Positions 1 through 8,310 of a DNA stretch of 64,000 bases are shown one piece after another. The position numbers and the translations under genes are program-made. The stretch is from the NCBI RefSeq assembly GCF_014218275.1, contig NZ_AP023213.1, forward strand, positions 4,336,954 through 4,400,953, given 5' to 3'. This stretch comes from Citrifermentans bremense. Its GTDB lineage: Bacteria; Desulfobacterota; Desulfuromonadia; Geobacterales; Geobacteraceae. Position 1 is the stretch's first letter, and each line of letters begins with the position of its first letter. The notes beneath the pieces are model-generated. The model had not been told where the DNA came from and did no database searches. It saw nothing but the letters and a program-made list of their open reading frames with translations.

Positions 1-98
1 TTTTCCTTTTCTTCGGCATTGCGGCAGGTTTCCGCAACATCTTCATACTAGCGGGAAAAGAACTGCGCGATGACCGGGACGAGACTAAACGAAAGTAA
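1..98 (+). CDS. AtpZ/AtpI-like membrane protein, 3' end only
   Basis: Frame 3 is open from the window edge to a TAA at 96-98. It encodes about 31 residues: a hydrophobic stretch (FLFFGIAAGFRNIF) followed by a charged tail rich in Asp, Arg and Lys. A short membrane protein ending in a charged tail directly before atpI fits the AtpZ family that precedes atpI in many F-type ATPase operons. Its last 29 bases overlap the start of the next gene at 70, which suggests translational coupling. Most of the gene lies outside the window, so the family call rests on context. Confidence 0.55.
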   Translation, partial: FLFFGIAAGFRNIFILAGKELRDDRDETKRK

Positions 99-456
99 TC
101 TCTTCGCCTGGCTGGTCGGGGGAAGCCTCCTGGTGAGCGCCGTTGCAGGCGCCATCTGCGCGCTCCTTGTCTCCGGCAAGTTCGGCGGCTCCCTTTTCAT
201 CGGGGGGTGTCTTGCCACCGCCAACTTTCTCTGGATGAGAAGGGGGGTGGAAGCGGCGTTGCAGCTGCAACCGAGGAACGCCTCGCGCTTTGCCGTGCTG
301 CGCTACCTGCTGAGACTAGCCGTTATGGCGGTCGTACTCTATCTGCTGATCGTCCGGCTCGGGCTCGACATCTTCGGCCTTTTGCTAGGGCTGTCGGTCC
401 TGGTCCTGAACATAACGGTATTTTCAATATATTTGTCCACCCGTAAAGGAGGCTAG
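70..456 (+). CDS. atpI: ATP synthase subunit I (AtpI)
   Basis: This 128-residue protein has four hydrophobic segments (about residues 12-35, 36-52, 75-98 and 100-120), the profile of ATP synthase protein I. In other bacteria AtpI helps assemble the c-ring and may aid Mg2+ uptake; it is not part of the finished enzyme. The reading frame overlaps the end of the preceding AtpZ-like gene and stops 5 bases before atpB, so it sits in an atpZ-atpI-atpB-atpE block. Sequence conservation in this family is low and the call relies on size, topology and position. Confidence 0.8.
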   Translation: MTGTRLNESNLFAWLVGGSLLVSAVAGAICALLVSGKFGGSLFIGGCLATANFLWMRRGVEAALQLQPRNASRFAVLRYLLRLAVMAVVLYLLIVRLGLDIFGLLLGLSVLVLNITVFSIYLSTRKGG

Positions 457-461
457 CAGCA

Positions 462-1151
462 ATGGTTCATCCGTATCTATTCCTTAATTTCTTCCGCGAA
501 CTGCTTCACCCCCTCGGTTTCTCCGAGGCTGGGGCTGACGCAGTCGTTTATACCTGGCTGATCATGATCGGCCTGGTTGTCCTTTCCATCGCTGCCACCA
601 AAAGGCTGCAGGCCGTTCCTTCCGGTCTCCAGAACTTCATGGAGGTCATCGTGGGCGGCATCGAGAACATGCTGGTGGAGACCATGGGCGAGCACGGCAA
701 GCCGTTCTTCCCGCTGGTCGCGACCCTGGCGCTCTTCATCCTGGTGTCGAACCTGATCGGTCTGGTCCCGGGCTTCTTCCCGCCAACCGCCAACATCAAC
801 ACCACCGCAGCCTGCGCGGTCGTCGTGTTCGTCACCACCCACATCGTCGGTGTCAAACACCACGGCGCCGGCTACATCAAGCACTTCCTGGGCCCCATCG
901 CGTGGCTCGCCCCGATGATGTTCTTCATCGAGGTGATCGGCCACCTGAGCCGCGTGATCTCCCTGACGCTGCGTCTCTTCGGTAACATGAACGGCCACGA
1001 GCTGGTCCTGATCATCTTCTTCGGCCTGGCTCCGTTCCTGGTACCGCTGCCGATGATGCTCATGGGCGTCTTGGTCTCCTTCATCCAGGCCTTCGTGTTC
1101 ATGCTGCTGGCGATGATCTACATCCAGGGCTCGCTGGAGCACGCACACTAG
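462..1151 (+). CDS. atpB: F0F1 ATP synthase subunit a
   Basis: A 229-residue integral membrane protein forming the stator half-channels that carry ions to and from the c-ring. The conserved helix is visible as [16 protein letters not shown] (about residues 167-182), which contains the essential Arg that faces the c-ring carboxylate. A second conserved helix near the C-terminus reads [20 protein letters not shown], with the expected Gln. An AAAGGAGG-type ribosome site lies just upstream. The gene follows atpI by 5 bases and is followed by a 122-base spacer before atpE. Confidence 0.96.
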   Translation: MVHPYLFLNFFRELLHPLGFSEAGADAVVYTWLIMIGLVVLSIAATKRLQAVPSGLQNFMEVIVGGIENMLVETMGEHGKPFFPLVATLALFILVSNLIGLVPGFFPPTANINTTAACAVVVFVTTHIVGVKHHGAGYIKHFLGPIAWLAPMMFFIEVIGHLSRVISLTLRLFGNMNGHELVLIIFFGLAPFLVPLPMMLMGVLVSFIQAFVFMLLAMIYIQGSLEHAH

Positions 1152-1158
1152 AAAAACA

Positions 1159-1207
1159 GATTAAGACTAAGATTGAGGTTAAGAAAAGCCTCTCCTTAGT
1201 CTTAATC
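1159..1207. repeat. 13-bp perfect inverted repeat between atpB and atpE
   Basis: GATTAAGACTAAG at 1159-1171 is exactly complementary to CTTAGTCTTAATC at 1195-1207, with a 23-base loop. It lies in the atpB-atpE spacer. The stem is A+T-rich and lacks a clean T-run, so it looks less like a terminator than like an mRNA stability or processing hairpin, which could help set the high c-subunit to a-subunit ratio. A related sequence, CTTAATCTCAATCTTAATC, occurs at 58051-58069. Confidence 0.55.
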
Positions 1208-1273
1208 TTTATCTTAATTTCGCTTTTTAATTCCTATACTATTTAGGAAAAATACGCAGCAAAGGAGAAACAA

Positions 1274-1549
1274 ATGGAATTCTTTACTATGTGTGTACTC
1301 GCAGCAGGCATCGGCATGGCTCTCGGCACCCTCGGCACCGGCATCGGTCAGGGTCTCGCAGTTAAGAGCGCAGTTGAAGGCACCTCCCGTAACCCCGGCG
1401 CTTCCGGCAAGATCCTCACCACCATGATGATCGGTCTGGCGATGATCGAGTCCCTCGCCATCTACGCCCTGGTTGTCTGCCTCATCATCCTCTTCGCTAA
1501 CCCCTACAAGGACATCGCCCTCGAACTGGCGAAATCCGTAGCGAAGTAA
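1274..1549 (+). CDS. atpE: F0F1 ATP synthase subunit c
   Basis: A 91-residue two-helix proteolipid that forms the rotating ring of F0. Helix 1 carries the glycine-rich GTLGTGIGQG motif, the polar loop contains SRNPGA, and helix 2 carries the ion-binding glutamate at residue 59 (MIESLAIY). Gln26 in helix 1, Ser60 next to the glutamate and Tyr64 are residues also found in Na+-binding c-subunits, but the Thr that usually follows the Ser is Leu here. An AAAGGAG ribosome site at 1261-1267 fits the start. A strong terminator follows immediately. Confidence 0.96.
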   Translation: MEFFTMCVLAAGIGMALGTLGTGIGQGLAVKSAVEGTSRNPGASGKILTTMMIGLAMIESLAIYALVVCLIILFANPYKDIALELAKSVAK

Positions 1550-1570
1550 TTTCTTCTCTGAAGAAGCAAA

Positions 1571-1601
1571 AAGGGCGTGCCGAAAGGCGCGCCCTTTTTT
1601 T
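1571..1601 (+). terminator. Rho-independent terminator of the atpIBE block
   Basis: GGGCGTGCC (1573-1581) pairs with GGCGCGCCC (1586-1594) around a GAAA loop and is followed by a run of T residues. It lies 22 bases after the atpE stop codon. Confidence 0.9.
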
Positions 1602-1614
1602 GTTACCCCAGCCT

Positions 1615-1647
1615 GACCTGTCCGACCTGTCCGACCTGTCCGACCTG
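1615..1647. repeat. 9-bp tandem repeat
   Basis: The unit TCCGACCTG is repeated three times at 1621-1647, preceded by a partial copy (GACCTG) at 1615-1620. It lies between the atpE terminator and the next gene. No function is evident; copy number may vary between strains. Confidence 0.8.
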
Positions 1648-1709
1648 CTTCACCTTCGCGCGGCCCCTGCGCCTTGACTTTTTCCGACCCGTGTGGAATA
1701 TTCCCACCC

Positions 1710-2426
1710 ATGAAAATACTTGCCGACATGCACACCCACACCCTTGCATCAGGGCACGCCTACTCCACCATAAACGAACTTGCCCATGCCGCTGCTCAGG
1801 CAGGGTTGCAGGGGCTGGCGATCACCGACCACGGTCCCGGGCTACCTGGCGGCCCGCACCGTTTCCACTTCAACGCCCTGCGCTTCGTGCCGCAGAGAAT
1901 CGGAGGGGTCCGCATCTTCCGGGGTGTCGAGGCCAACATCATGGACCCGCAGGGGACCCTCGACCTGGATCAGACCCTTCTGGAAGAACTGGATTTCGTC
2001 ATGGCCGGGTTCCACGAGGACTGCGGCATCTGCGGGCAGGACATCGACCGCAACACCCGGACGCTCCTCGCCGTGATGGAAAACCCGCGTGTCAAATGCA
2101 TCTCCCATCCAGGAAACCCCGTCTTCCCCCTGCGCTACGAGGAGATCGTGATGGGTGCTCTTGCCACCAGCACCGCGCTGGAACTCAACAACTCATCGCT
2201 GATGTCGGTGAGCCGCAAAGGAAGCGTGGGGAACTGCAGCGAGATCGTCAGGCTCTGCGCTCAACTGGGGGCTCCCATCATGGTGGGGAGCGACGCTCAC
2301 ATCGCTCAAGGCGTCGGGGTCTTCGACGATGCGCTGAAACTGATCGCTGAGGCAGGGGTGTCCGAGGGGCAGATTATAAACGCGTCGTGGCAGAGACTTC
2401 TGGACTTTTTGGAGATAGAGGAATAG
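1710..2426 (+). CDS. PHP-domain metal-dependent phosphatase/hydrolase (YcdX-like)
   Basis: The 238-residue protein has the PHP-fold signature for a multi-metal active site: DMHTHT near the N-terminus, ITDHG near residue 40, GVEANI near residue 70, a His near residue 90 and GSDAH near residue 195. The order and length match the stand-alone YcdX-type PHP phosphatases rather than the PHP domain of DNA polymerase. The ATG at 1710 is preferred because DMHTHT should lie within the first ten residues; an in-frame upstream start at 1674 would add 12 residues. No strong ribosome site is visible. The substrate is unknown. Confidence 0.85.
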   Translation: MKILADMHTHTLASGHAYSTINELAHAAAQAGLQGLAITDHGPGLPGGPHRFHFNALRFVPQRIGGVRIFRGVEANIMDPQGTLDLDQTLLEELDFVMAGFHEDCGICGQDIDRNTRTLLAVMENPRVKCISHPGNPVFPLRYEEIVMGALATSTALELNNSSLMSVSRKGSVGNCSEIVRLCAQLGAPIMVGSDAHIAQGVGVFDDALKLIAEAGVSEGQIINASWQRLLDFLEIEE

Positions 2427-2476
2427 TGGACAGAGGTAGCGCGCCCTCTCAAGGGAACGAGGTCACGAAAATTAAG

Positions 2477-2511
2477 AAGGCTTTCCGGTTGCTCCCCGGA
2501 AAGCCTTTTTT
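2477..2511 (+). terminator. Rho-independent terminator after the PHP gene
   Basis: AAGGCTTTCCGG (2477-2488) pairs perfectly with CCGGAAAGCCTT (2496-2507), followed by a T-run. It lies between convergent genes and the A-run before the stem may let it work in both directions. Confidence 0.9.
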
Positions 2512-2559
2512 GCTGTCATCTCCTGTACTTTTCATCCCTATGGACCTTTGGAATCTTCG

Positions 2560-3480
2560 TCAGCGCCCCTTGCCCGACATGGAGGTCGCGAGGACGGCCA
2601 AGCCGGCGAAGAGAAGGGGGATGCCGCAAAGGGCAAGCGGGGTGAGCCGCTCGCCGAGGAACAGGATCCCCAGGAGGGCTGCCACCAGCGGCTCCGCTAG
2701 TGAAAGGGTCACAGCCGACGCCACCGGGACGCTGCGCAGCCCCCTGGCGAAGAGCCAGTAGGAAAGCGCGGTGACCACGACGCCAAGGTAAAGCACCACC
2801 GCGATGCCGCTGGGCTGTGCCAGCCATTGCAGGTTCGATACGAAGAGAATCGGCGACAGCAGCAGCGCCCCAAGCGAGAAAACCACCGCCATCACGGCTT
2901 CAGAACTCCGCCCGGGGAGAAGCACCTTGATGGACATGGTGTAGCAGGCGTAGGAGAGACCCGCCCCCAAGGCGAGCAGTATGCCGACGATGTCGACGGC
3001 GATGGCTCCGCCTCCCCCCACCAGCAGTCCGCAACCCGCAAGCGCCAGAACGGTCGCCGCCCCCCAGGCCCTGCCCGGCCGCTCGCCCCTGAAGATCAGT
3101 CCCAGCACCCCGGCTAGGACCGGGGAACTCCCGATTGCCACCAGCGTACCGACTGCGACGCCCGTCCGGCTCACCGCTGTGAAGAAACTCAACTGGTACG
3201 CGGCGACGAAGGCGCCGGCAAGGAAGGTGGCGCGAAGCGGCCAGCGGCCGGTGCCGAGCCCCCCCCTCAGGAAGGCGAGCAGCATCAAGGCCGCCCCTCC
3301 GACAAGAAGGCGCAGCGCTCCCAGGCTCCAAGGGCTGACCCCTGCGGGCGCCAAAGCCTGGGAAGTCCCTGAGGTTCCCCAAAGGACGCCGGCGGCCAAA
3401 ACCAGCAGGGCACCGGCACGCACCCCCGTGGCTGTCGGCTCGGCCGCGGACTGCGCCACTGTTTCCGACTCTGATTCCAT
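2560..3480 (-). CDS. EamA/DMT-family transporter
   Basis: This 306-residue protein has about ten predicted membrane helices arranged as two EamA repeats; the first begins with AAGVLWGTSGTSQAL and the second with LGAGLSYACYTMSIK. This architecture is typical of drug/metabolite exporters of the RhaT/EamA type, which usually export amino acids or small metabolites. The N-terminus (first 20 residues) is polar. It is transcribed alone on the minus strand, convergent with the PHP gene. The substrate cannot be inferred from sequence. Confidence 0.88.
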   Translation of the reverse strand: MESESETVAQSAAEPTATGVRAGALLVLAAGVLWGTSGTSQALAPAGVSPWSLGALRLLVGGAALMLLAFLRGGLGTGRWPLRATFLAGAFVAAYQLSFFTAVSRTGVAVGTLVAIGSSPVLAGVLGLIFRGERPGRAWGAATVLALAGCGLLVGGGGAIAVDIVGILLALGAGLSYACYTMSIKVLLPGRSSEAVMAVVFSLGALLLSPILFVSNLQWLAQPSGIAVVLYLGVVVTALSYWLFARGLRSVPVASAVTLSLAEPLVAALLGILFLGERLTPLALCGIPLLFAGLAVLATSMSGKGR

Positions 3481-3570
3481 AATTCCCTTGATAACGCCTG
3501 CCGCGGATGGAGCCCCTACCCAAGAGGGTTCTCAGAGGTACTCAGATTCTCCGTGGCAAGTAGTCTCGGT

Positions 3571-5151
3571 TTAGCTGTGCTCGCGGGTGGCGTGGAAGGT
3601 GAGCTCCTTCCAGTTTTCCATCGTGTTGTCGAGACGCCACTGGCTCCCTGCCAGGTAGGCGAGGTTCCCCTCTCCGTCCTGGTAGAGGCTCATCGCCTCC
3701 TTCTTCTGGAACTCGTCGAGCTTCTTCCTGTCGCCGGTCACCCAGCGCGCCGTAACGTAGGAGACCGGCTCGTACACCGCCTTTACGCCGTATTCGTGCT
3801 CGAGGCGGTGCATTACGACGTCGAACTGCAGCATCCCCACCGCTCCGACGATCCAGTCTGCGCCCATAAGGGGGCGGAACACCTGGGTGGTCCCCTCCTC
3901 CGCCAGCTGTACCAGCCCTTTTTCCAGTGACTTCGACTTGAGCGGGTTGAGGATCCGCACCTTCCTGAAGTGTTCCGGGGCGAAATTCGGTATCCCCGTG
4001 TACTTCAGATCTTCCCCCTGGGTGAAGGTGTCGCCGATCTTTATGGTGCCGTGGTTATGGATACCAATGATGTCGCCGGCATAGGCCTCGTCGACGTTGG
4101 TGCGGTCCTGCGCCATGAAGATGGTGGCGTTGGCGATCTGCACCTCGCGCCCCAGCCGCAAGTGCTTCACCTTCATGCCGCGCACGAACTTGCCGGAGCA
4201 GATCCTGAAAAAGGCGATGCGGTCCCGGTGCGCCGGGTCCATGTTTGCCTGGATCTTGAAGGTGAAGCCGGTGAAGGGCTCCTCGTAAGGGGAGACGATG
4301 CGGGAGGTGGCTTCGCGCGGCAGCGGCGAGGGGGCGTTCTCCACGAAGGAGTCGAGCAGCTGCTGCACCCCGAAGGTGTTGATGGCCGATCCGAAGAAGA
4401 CCGGCGTCTGCTTCCCGGCCAGGTACGCCTCTGCATCGAAGGGATGCGCCGCGCCTTCGAGCAGCTCCACGTCGTTGCGCAGTTCCTCGACTTGGCTTCC
4501 CAAAAGCTCGTCGAGCAGCGGGTCGTCCAGTCCCTTGACCGTAACCACCTGCCCCACGCCGCGATCGGCCTCGGGGTCGTAGAAGGCGATCTCCTTGGTA
4601 TATAAATGGTAGGTGCCGCGAAAGCGCTTTCCCATCCCGATGGGCCAGGTCATCGGCGCGCACTGGATATTCAGCGTACTTTCGATATCATCCAGGAGGT
4701 CCAGCGGTTCGCGCCCCTCTCGGTCCAGCTTGTTGATGAAGGTCATGATGGGGGTATTGCGCAGCCGGCAGACCTCGAGAAGTTTCTTGGTCTGGCTTTC
4801 AACACCCTTCACCGAGTCGATAACCATGAGCACGGAGTCCACGGCGGTAAGCGTACGGTAGGTATCTTCTGAGAAGTCGTTGTGGCCCGGGGTATCCAGC
4901 AGGTTGATCTCGAAATCGCGGTAGGTAAACTTCATCACTGACGAAGTGACGGAGATTCCGCGCTGCTTCTCCATCTCCATCCAGTCGCTGGTGGCATGGC
5001 GCGCCGATTTCCTGGCACGGACCTCGCCCGCCTGCTGGATGGCGCCGCCAAAGAGGAGCAGCTTCTCGGTTATGGTGGTTTTACCTGCGTCGGGATGGCT
5101 GATTATGGCGAAGGTGCGACGCTTTTTTATATCTTGCTCGTTGTACCGCAT
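3571..5151 (-). CDS. prfC: peptide chain release factor 3
   Basis: A 526-residue translational GTPase that recycles RF1/RF2 from the ribosome after peptide release. The G1 motif [15 protein letters not shown] starts near residue 18, followed by the switch region [11 protein letters not shown]3 DTPGHNDFS and G4 NKLDREG; the C-terminal half carries the RF3-type extension ending in [20 protein letters not shown]. The length matches E. coli RF3 (529). It stands alone on the minus strand and is divergent from the PilZ gene. RF3 is distinguished from EF-G by its length and the NKLDREGRE sequence. Confidence 0.96.
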   Translation of the reverse strand: MRYNEQDIKKRRTFAIISHPDAGKTTITEKLLLFGGAIQQAGEVRARKSARHATSDWMEMEKQRGISVTSSVMKFTYRDFEINLLDTPGHNDFSEDTYRTLTAVDSVLMVIDSVKGVESQTKKLLEVCRLRNTPIMTFINKLDREGREPLDLLDDIESTLNIQCAPMTWPIGMGKRFRGTYHLYTKEIAFYDPEADRGVGQVVTVKGLDDPLLDELLGSQVEELRNDVELLEGAAHPFDAEAYLAGKQTPVFFGSAINTFGVQQLLDSFVENAPSPLPREATSRIVSPYEEPFTGFTFKIQANMDPAHRDRIAFFRICSGKFVRGMKVKHLRLGREVQIANATIFMAQDRTNVDEAYAGDIIGIHNHGTIKIGDTFTQGEDLKYTGIPNFAPEHFRKVRILNPLKSKSLEKGLVQLAEEGTTQVFRPLMGADWIVGAVGMLQFDVVMHRLEHEYGVKAVYEPVSYVTARWVTGDRKKLDEFQKKEAMSLYQDGEGNLAYLAGSQWRLDNTMENWKELTFHATREHS

Positions 5152-5279
5152 CTACTGGGACTCCCGTTCAAAATGTACTGGACAAAAGAAAGGCGAAGAG
5201 GGTATCTTCGCCGACTGACAGGGTATTATAATTGCACAGCGTGAACCCAAAGGGCAATAATTATTTTCTAGGCGGAACG

Positions 5280-5987
5280 ATGAACGACACATACCAAAGG
5301 CTGAAAATAGCCGGAGCAGCGCAGGACAGCGCCGACATCATCGCCACCCTTGCAGCCATAGAGAATGGGACGCTGAAAGACGATCTTAGGCTGCTCAACT
5401 TTTACCGCGAGGTCCCGGTCAGCTATCCGGCCGAGGTGCTGACGGTGGAGAGGGACTCGGTCGAGCTGCTGGTGCACCAGGTGCAGGCAGTCGTGATCTC
5501 CCGGGACAGACTGACCGTACTGAAAAGCAGCCATTTTCCCAAGGATGTGGTGGCCGCCGTCACCTACGTCAACGTCGAGAAGTCCCGGGTGGTGCTTTCC
5601 AAGTTGAGCTACGGCGTAGTCCGTGCCGACCGCAGGATGTCGGTACGCGTCGAGATGGGGAGCTCCGTCAAGGTCACCTTCGAAGGCCAGGACGAAAAAG
5701 TCGACGGGACCCTGCATGACGTGTCTTTGACAGGGGCGTCAATCAAGGTCCCGTACGACCCCATGTTCCCGGTAAGCGAGAAGGGGGAACTCACCATCGC
5801 TCTCCCCGGCGGAACCATCAAGGTGCCCGCTTCGCTGCTGAAAGTCATCTACAACGACGACGGCTGCCGCCTGGTCTTCGAGATCTCCCCCTCCCGTGCA
5901 GCTGAAGGGAGCATCTCCCAGCACATCTTTCAGCGCCAGGTCGAGATCATCAAGGAACTGAAGGACCATCCGGCCATAGGCGGCTAG
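5280..5987 (+). CDS. PilZ-domain c-di-GMP receptor (YcgR-like)
   Basis: The 235-residue protein has an N-terminal beta-rich region of about 110 residues resembling the YcgR N-domain and a C-terminal PilZ domain. The c-di-GMP-binding signature is present: an arginine cluster RADRRMSVRVEM (about residues 118-130), then DVSLTGASIKV (about 150-160), matching RxxxR and [D/N]xSxxG. Such proteins translate c-di-GMP levels into motility or surface behaviour. An ATG at 5280 is preferred over an upstream start at 5232. The stop is 2 bases before the GTG of tatD, so they are probably co-transcribed. Confidence 0.88.
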   Translation: MNDTYQRLKIAGAAQDSADIIATLAAIENGTLKDDLRLLNFYREVPVSYPAEVLTVERDSVELLVHQVQAVVISRDRLTVLKSSHFPKDVVAAVTYVNVEKSRVVLSKLSYGVVRADRRMSVRVEMGSSVKVTFEGQDEKVDGTLHDVSLTGASIKVPYDPMFPVSEKGELTIALPGGTIKVPASLLKVIYNDDGCRLVFEISPSRAAEGSISQHIFQRQVEIIKELKDHPAIGG

Positions 5988-5989
5988 CG

Positions 5990-6763
5990 GTGCTTTTCGA
6001 CAGCCACTGCCACCTGGACGATCCGCGGCTTTTTCCCCACCTGGGGAGGCTCATTTCGGAGGCAGGGGCTGTAGGGATCACCGGTTTCCTGGTCCCCGGC
6101 GTTGCACCCGAAGGATGGGGTACCATCAGCACCCTCTCTGCAACATTCCCCCAGATCTACCCAGCCTTCGGCGTGCATCCCATGCACGCAGACCTGCTCA
6201 CCCCCAAAGCCGTGTCAGATTTATGCCGGCTGGCAGGAACCGCCAGCGCCATCGGCGAAATAGGCCTCGACTACCTTATCCCCTCCCCCTCGCGCCAGCT
6301 CCAGCAGCAAGCGTTCAGGACGCAGTTGCGCATCGCCGCAAAGGCGCAGCTGCCGGTGCTGCTCCATTGCCGCAAGGCATTCGCGGACCTTCTATACATC
6401 ATGGAGGAAGAAGGCTTTTGCTGCGGCGGCGTCATGCATGCCTTCTCAGGCAGCCTTGAAACGGCACGCAATTGCCTGCGCCGCGGCCTGCACATCTCCC
6501 TTTCCGGAAGCGTCACCTACGCCAATGCACGGCGGCCGGTAGAGGTAGCAGCTGAAATCCCCTTGGACCGCCTGCTGCTTGAGACGGATGCTCCCGACCT
6601 GGCGCCGGAGCCCCACAGGGGAAGTGTCAACCTTCCGTCCTATCTTTTGGAGACTGCATCACGGGTGGCGCAGATCAGAGGCATGGCGCTCGGGGAGCTG
6701 GGTGAGACCACCACCGGGAACGCAGCCCGCCTCTTCAGACTCAAAGTCAATCTTCCCAGCTAA
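5990..6763 (+). CDS. tatD: TatD-family metal-dependent DNase
   Basis: The 257-residue protein shows the TatD metallohydrolase signatures: DSHCHLD at the extreme N-terminus, GEIGLDY near residue 87, HCRKAF near 123, MHAFSGS near 148 and LETDAPDL near 200. The family comprises Mg2+-dependent 3'-5' deoxyribonucleases involved in DNA repair and turnover. Translation starts at a GTG 2 bases after the PilZ stop, implying coupling. The insertion of a glycine-rich GAVGITGFLVPGV segment is normal for the family. Confidence 0.93.
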   Translation: MLFDSHCHLDDPRLFPHLGRLISEAGAVGITGFLVPGVAPEGWGTISTLSATFPQIYPAFGVHPMHADLLTPKAVSDLCRLAGTASAIGEIGLDYLIPSPSRQLQQQAFRTQLRIAAKAQLPVLLHCRKAFADLLYIMEEEGFCCGGVMHAFSGSLETARNCLRRGLHISLSGSVTYANARRPVEVAAEIPLDRLLLETDAPDLAPEPHRGSVNLPSYLLETASRVAQIRGMALGELGETTTGNAARLFRLKVNLPS

Positions 6764-6803
6764 GCCTTCGAATTAACAATAATTAACCTCCTGATTCGCC
6801 TCA

Positions 6804-6831
6804 TTGACCTTGTCAGGCTCTCCGTTATACT
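6804..6831 (+). promoter_or_regulatory. sigma-70-like promoter of the rubrerythrin-like gene
   Basis: A -35 box TTGACC at 6804-6809 and a -10 box TATACT at 6826-6831 are separated by 16 bases. The start codon of the downstream gene is at 6873, preceded by a GGAGG ribosome site at 6861-6865. Confidence 0.7.
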
Positions 6832-6872
6832 CATTGCCAAGCAATCCCACTGAAGCCTACGGAGGTGCAGCC

Positions 6873-7370
6873 ATGTTCAAGGAGTACACACTGCAGGAGG
6901 CGCTGAAGCTCGCTATCAAGACGGAAAAGGAGAGCATGGACTTCTACCGGAAAGCGGCTTCAATTGCAAAGGACGAAGGTTCCAAGAAGGTTTTCACCCT
7001 GCTGGCCGGCGAAGAGGCAGGGCACCTGAAAGCGTTCTTCGACCATTACAAGGGGAGAGACCTGGGCGACCTGGAGAGCTTCATGGCTTCGCCCCCCGAC
7101 CGGCAATCCGCAACACACCAGGCGCTGGAGCAATCCATCGCCGAGGGAACCGGCGAGCAGAAAGCGCTCGAAATCGCGCTCAAGGAGGAGAAGTCCTGCG
7201 TCGACTTCTACACCATCCTGGTTAAGGACATCGTCGACCCATTGGTGCGCCGGGTCTTCGAGACGGTGATCCGTGAGACGCAGGGACACCACGACATGAT
7301 CGAGGACGAGTACATGCGGGTCATGACCATGGTGCACAGCTCGGACCAGAACATCTACGTCAGGGAGTAG
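6873..7370 (+). CDS. rubrerythrin/ferritin-like diiron protein
   Basis: A 165-residue, mostly helical protein of the ferritin-like superfamily. Two copies of the diiron pattern are visible: Glu in KTEKESMDFYR and GEEAGHLKAF in the first half, and Glu in LKEEKSCVDFY and ETQGHHDMIEDEY in the second, giving the usual four Glu and two His ligands. There is no C-terminal rubredoxin domain (no CxxC pairs), so it is an erythrin-like protein, probably in peroxide reduction or iron handling. The start at 6873 follows an excellent GGAGG site; an upstream in-frame start at 6804 falls within the promoter. Confidence 0.88.
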   Translation: MFKEYTLQEALKLAIKTEKESMDFYRKAASIAKDEGSKKVFTLLAGEEAGHLKAFFDHYKGRDLGDLESFMASPPDRQSATHQALEQSIAEGTGEQKALEIALKEEKSCVDFYTILVKDIVDPLVRRVFETVIRETQGHHDMIEDEYMRVMTMVHSSDQNIYVRE

Positions 7371-7463
7371 GGGGGCGTGCTTCGGCCGAGGGTCGCTTCG
7401 CTGTGGACCTGATGGACGAAACGCACTACATAGATCTGGTGGACACGGAAAAAGTTCCTCAAA

Positions 7464-7502
7464 CAAAAAGCCTTCGCACCAAACGGTGCGGAGGCTTTTT
7501 TT
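7464..7502. terminator. bidirectional terminator
   Basis: AAAAAGCCTTCGCACC pairs with GGTGCGGAGGCTTTTTT around an AAAC loop (with one internal mismatch). It separates the convergent rubrerythrin-like gene and the lytic transglycosylase gene, and has A-run and T-run on both sides, so it can terminate both. Confidence 0.9.
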
Positions 7503-7524
7503 ACGCTCTAGTCAACTTTCTGTC

Positions 7525-8295
7525 TTAGGCGACGTACTGGGTGTAGTACCCTTTCACCTTGGCCAGGTACTGCCGGGTCTCCCTGGGGAGTGCATCGGTG
7601 CCGTGGCGGTCGACGTTCCCCGGCCCCCAGTTGTACGCTGCCAGGGCCTGGTCGAGGTTCCCGTTGTAGCGCCGCAGCATGTCCTTCAGAAACCTGGTCC
7701 CCGCCATGACGTTCTGCTCGGCATCGAAGGAGTCGCTGACACCCAGCCCCCTGGCGGTTGCCGGCATCAACTGCATCAGCCCCTGCGCTCCGGCAGAGGA
7801 GACGGCGTTCGGGTTGAAATTGCTCTCGGCCTTGATGACGGCCCTGATCAGCCCACTGTCGATTCCGTAGCGGCTGCTCGCCTTTTCGATTATCGCGTCG
7901 ACGCTGCCGTCGCCGGCACTGCTCGGGACTTCCGGCAGTTTGCCCGCCTCGAAATCGCTCTGCTGCACCTTGAAGGCTGCCTCGGGCCCATCCCCGCGCG
8001 CTGGGCTCTGTGGCCCCGACTGACCCTGGGGAAGCTGTTCCAGGAAGCGGCCCAACACTCCCTGCACGTCGATTTGTTTCGGGGGGGCGACGTGGTCCGG
8101 GTCCGCGCCTATGGCGAGCGCTGAGTTGAGCATCTTCAGGCGCAGCAGCTCCGCTGTCGCCTCAGGCGAGACCTCGCCCTCGCTTCCTTTCTGTGCCAGG
8201 TACTCCTCGAAACGCCCCGCATCCGTTTCGGATACCGTCCCGACCTTCCTTGCCGCCGCCACGCCGGGCGCTGTGACTACCGGATTTATCGACAT
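7525..8295 (-). CDS. lytic transglycosylase (SLT domain)
   Basis: The 256-residue protein ends in an SLT lysozyme-like domain: the catalytic glutamate in IKAESNFNPNAVSSAGAQG (about residue 155), followed by GLMQLMPATA and AAYNWGPGNVDRHG. The first 130 residues are low-complexity and lack an obvious signal peptide. These enzymes cleave peptidoglycan glycan strands to make room for envelope machines such as flagella or secretion systems. It lies 15 bases downstream of the sigma-54 regulator on the same strand and is probably in the same transcript, which fits a flagellar/envelope role. Confidence 0.9.
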   Translation of the reverse strand: MSINPVVTAPGVAAARKVGTVSETDAGRFEEYLAQKGSEGEVSPEATAELLRLKMLNSALAIGADPDHVAPPKQIDVQGVLGRFLEQLPQGQSGPQSPARGDGPEAAFKVQQSDFEAGKLPEVPSSAGDGSVDAIIEKASSRYGIDSGLIRAVIKAESNFNPNAVSSAGAQGLMQLMPATARGLGVSDSFDAEQNVMAGTRFLKDMLRRYNGNLDQALAAYNWGPGNVDRHGTDALPRETRQYLAKVKGYYTQYVA

Positions 8296-8310
8296 GAAAC
8301 TGCTCCCTTT

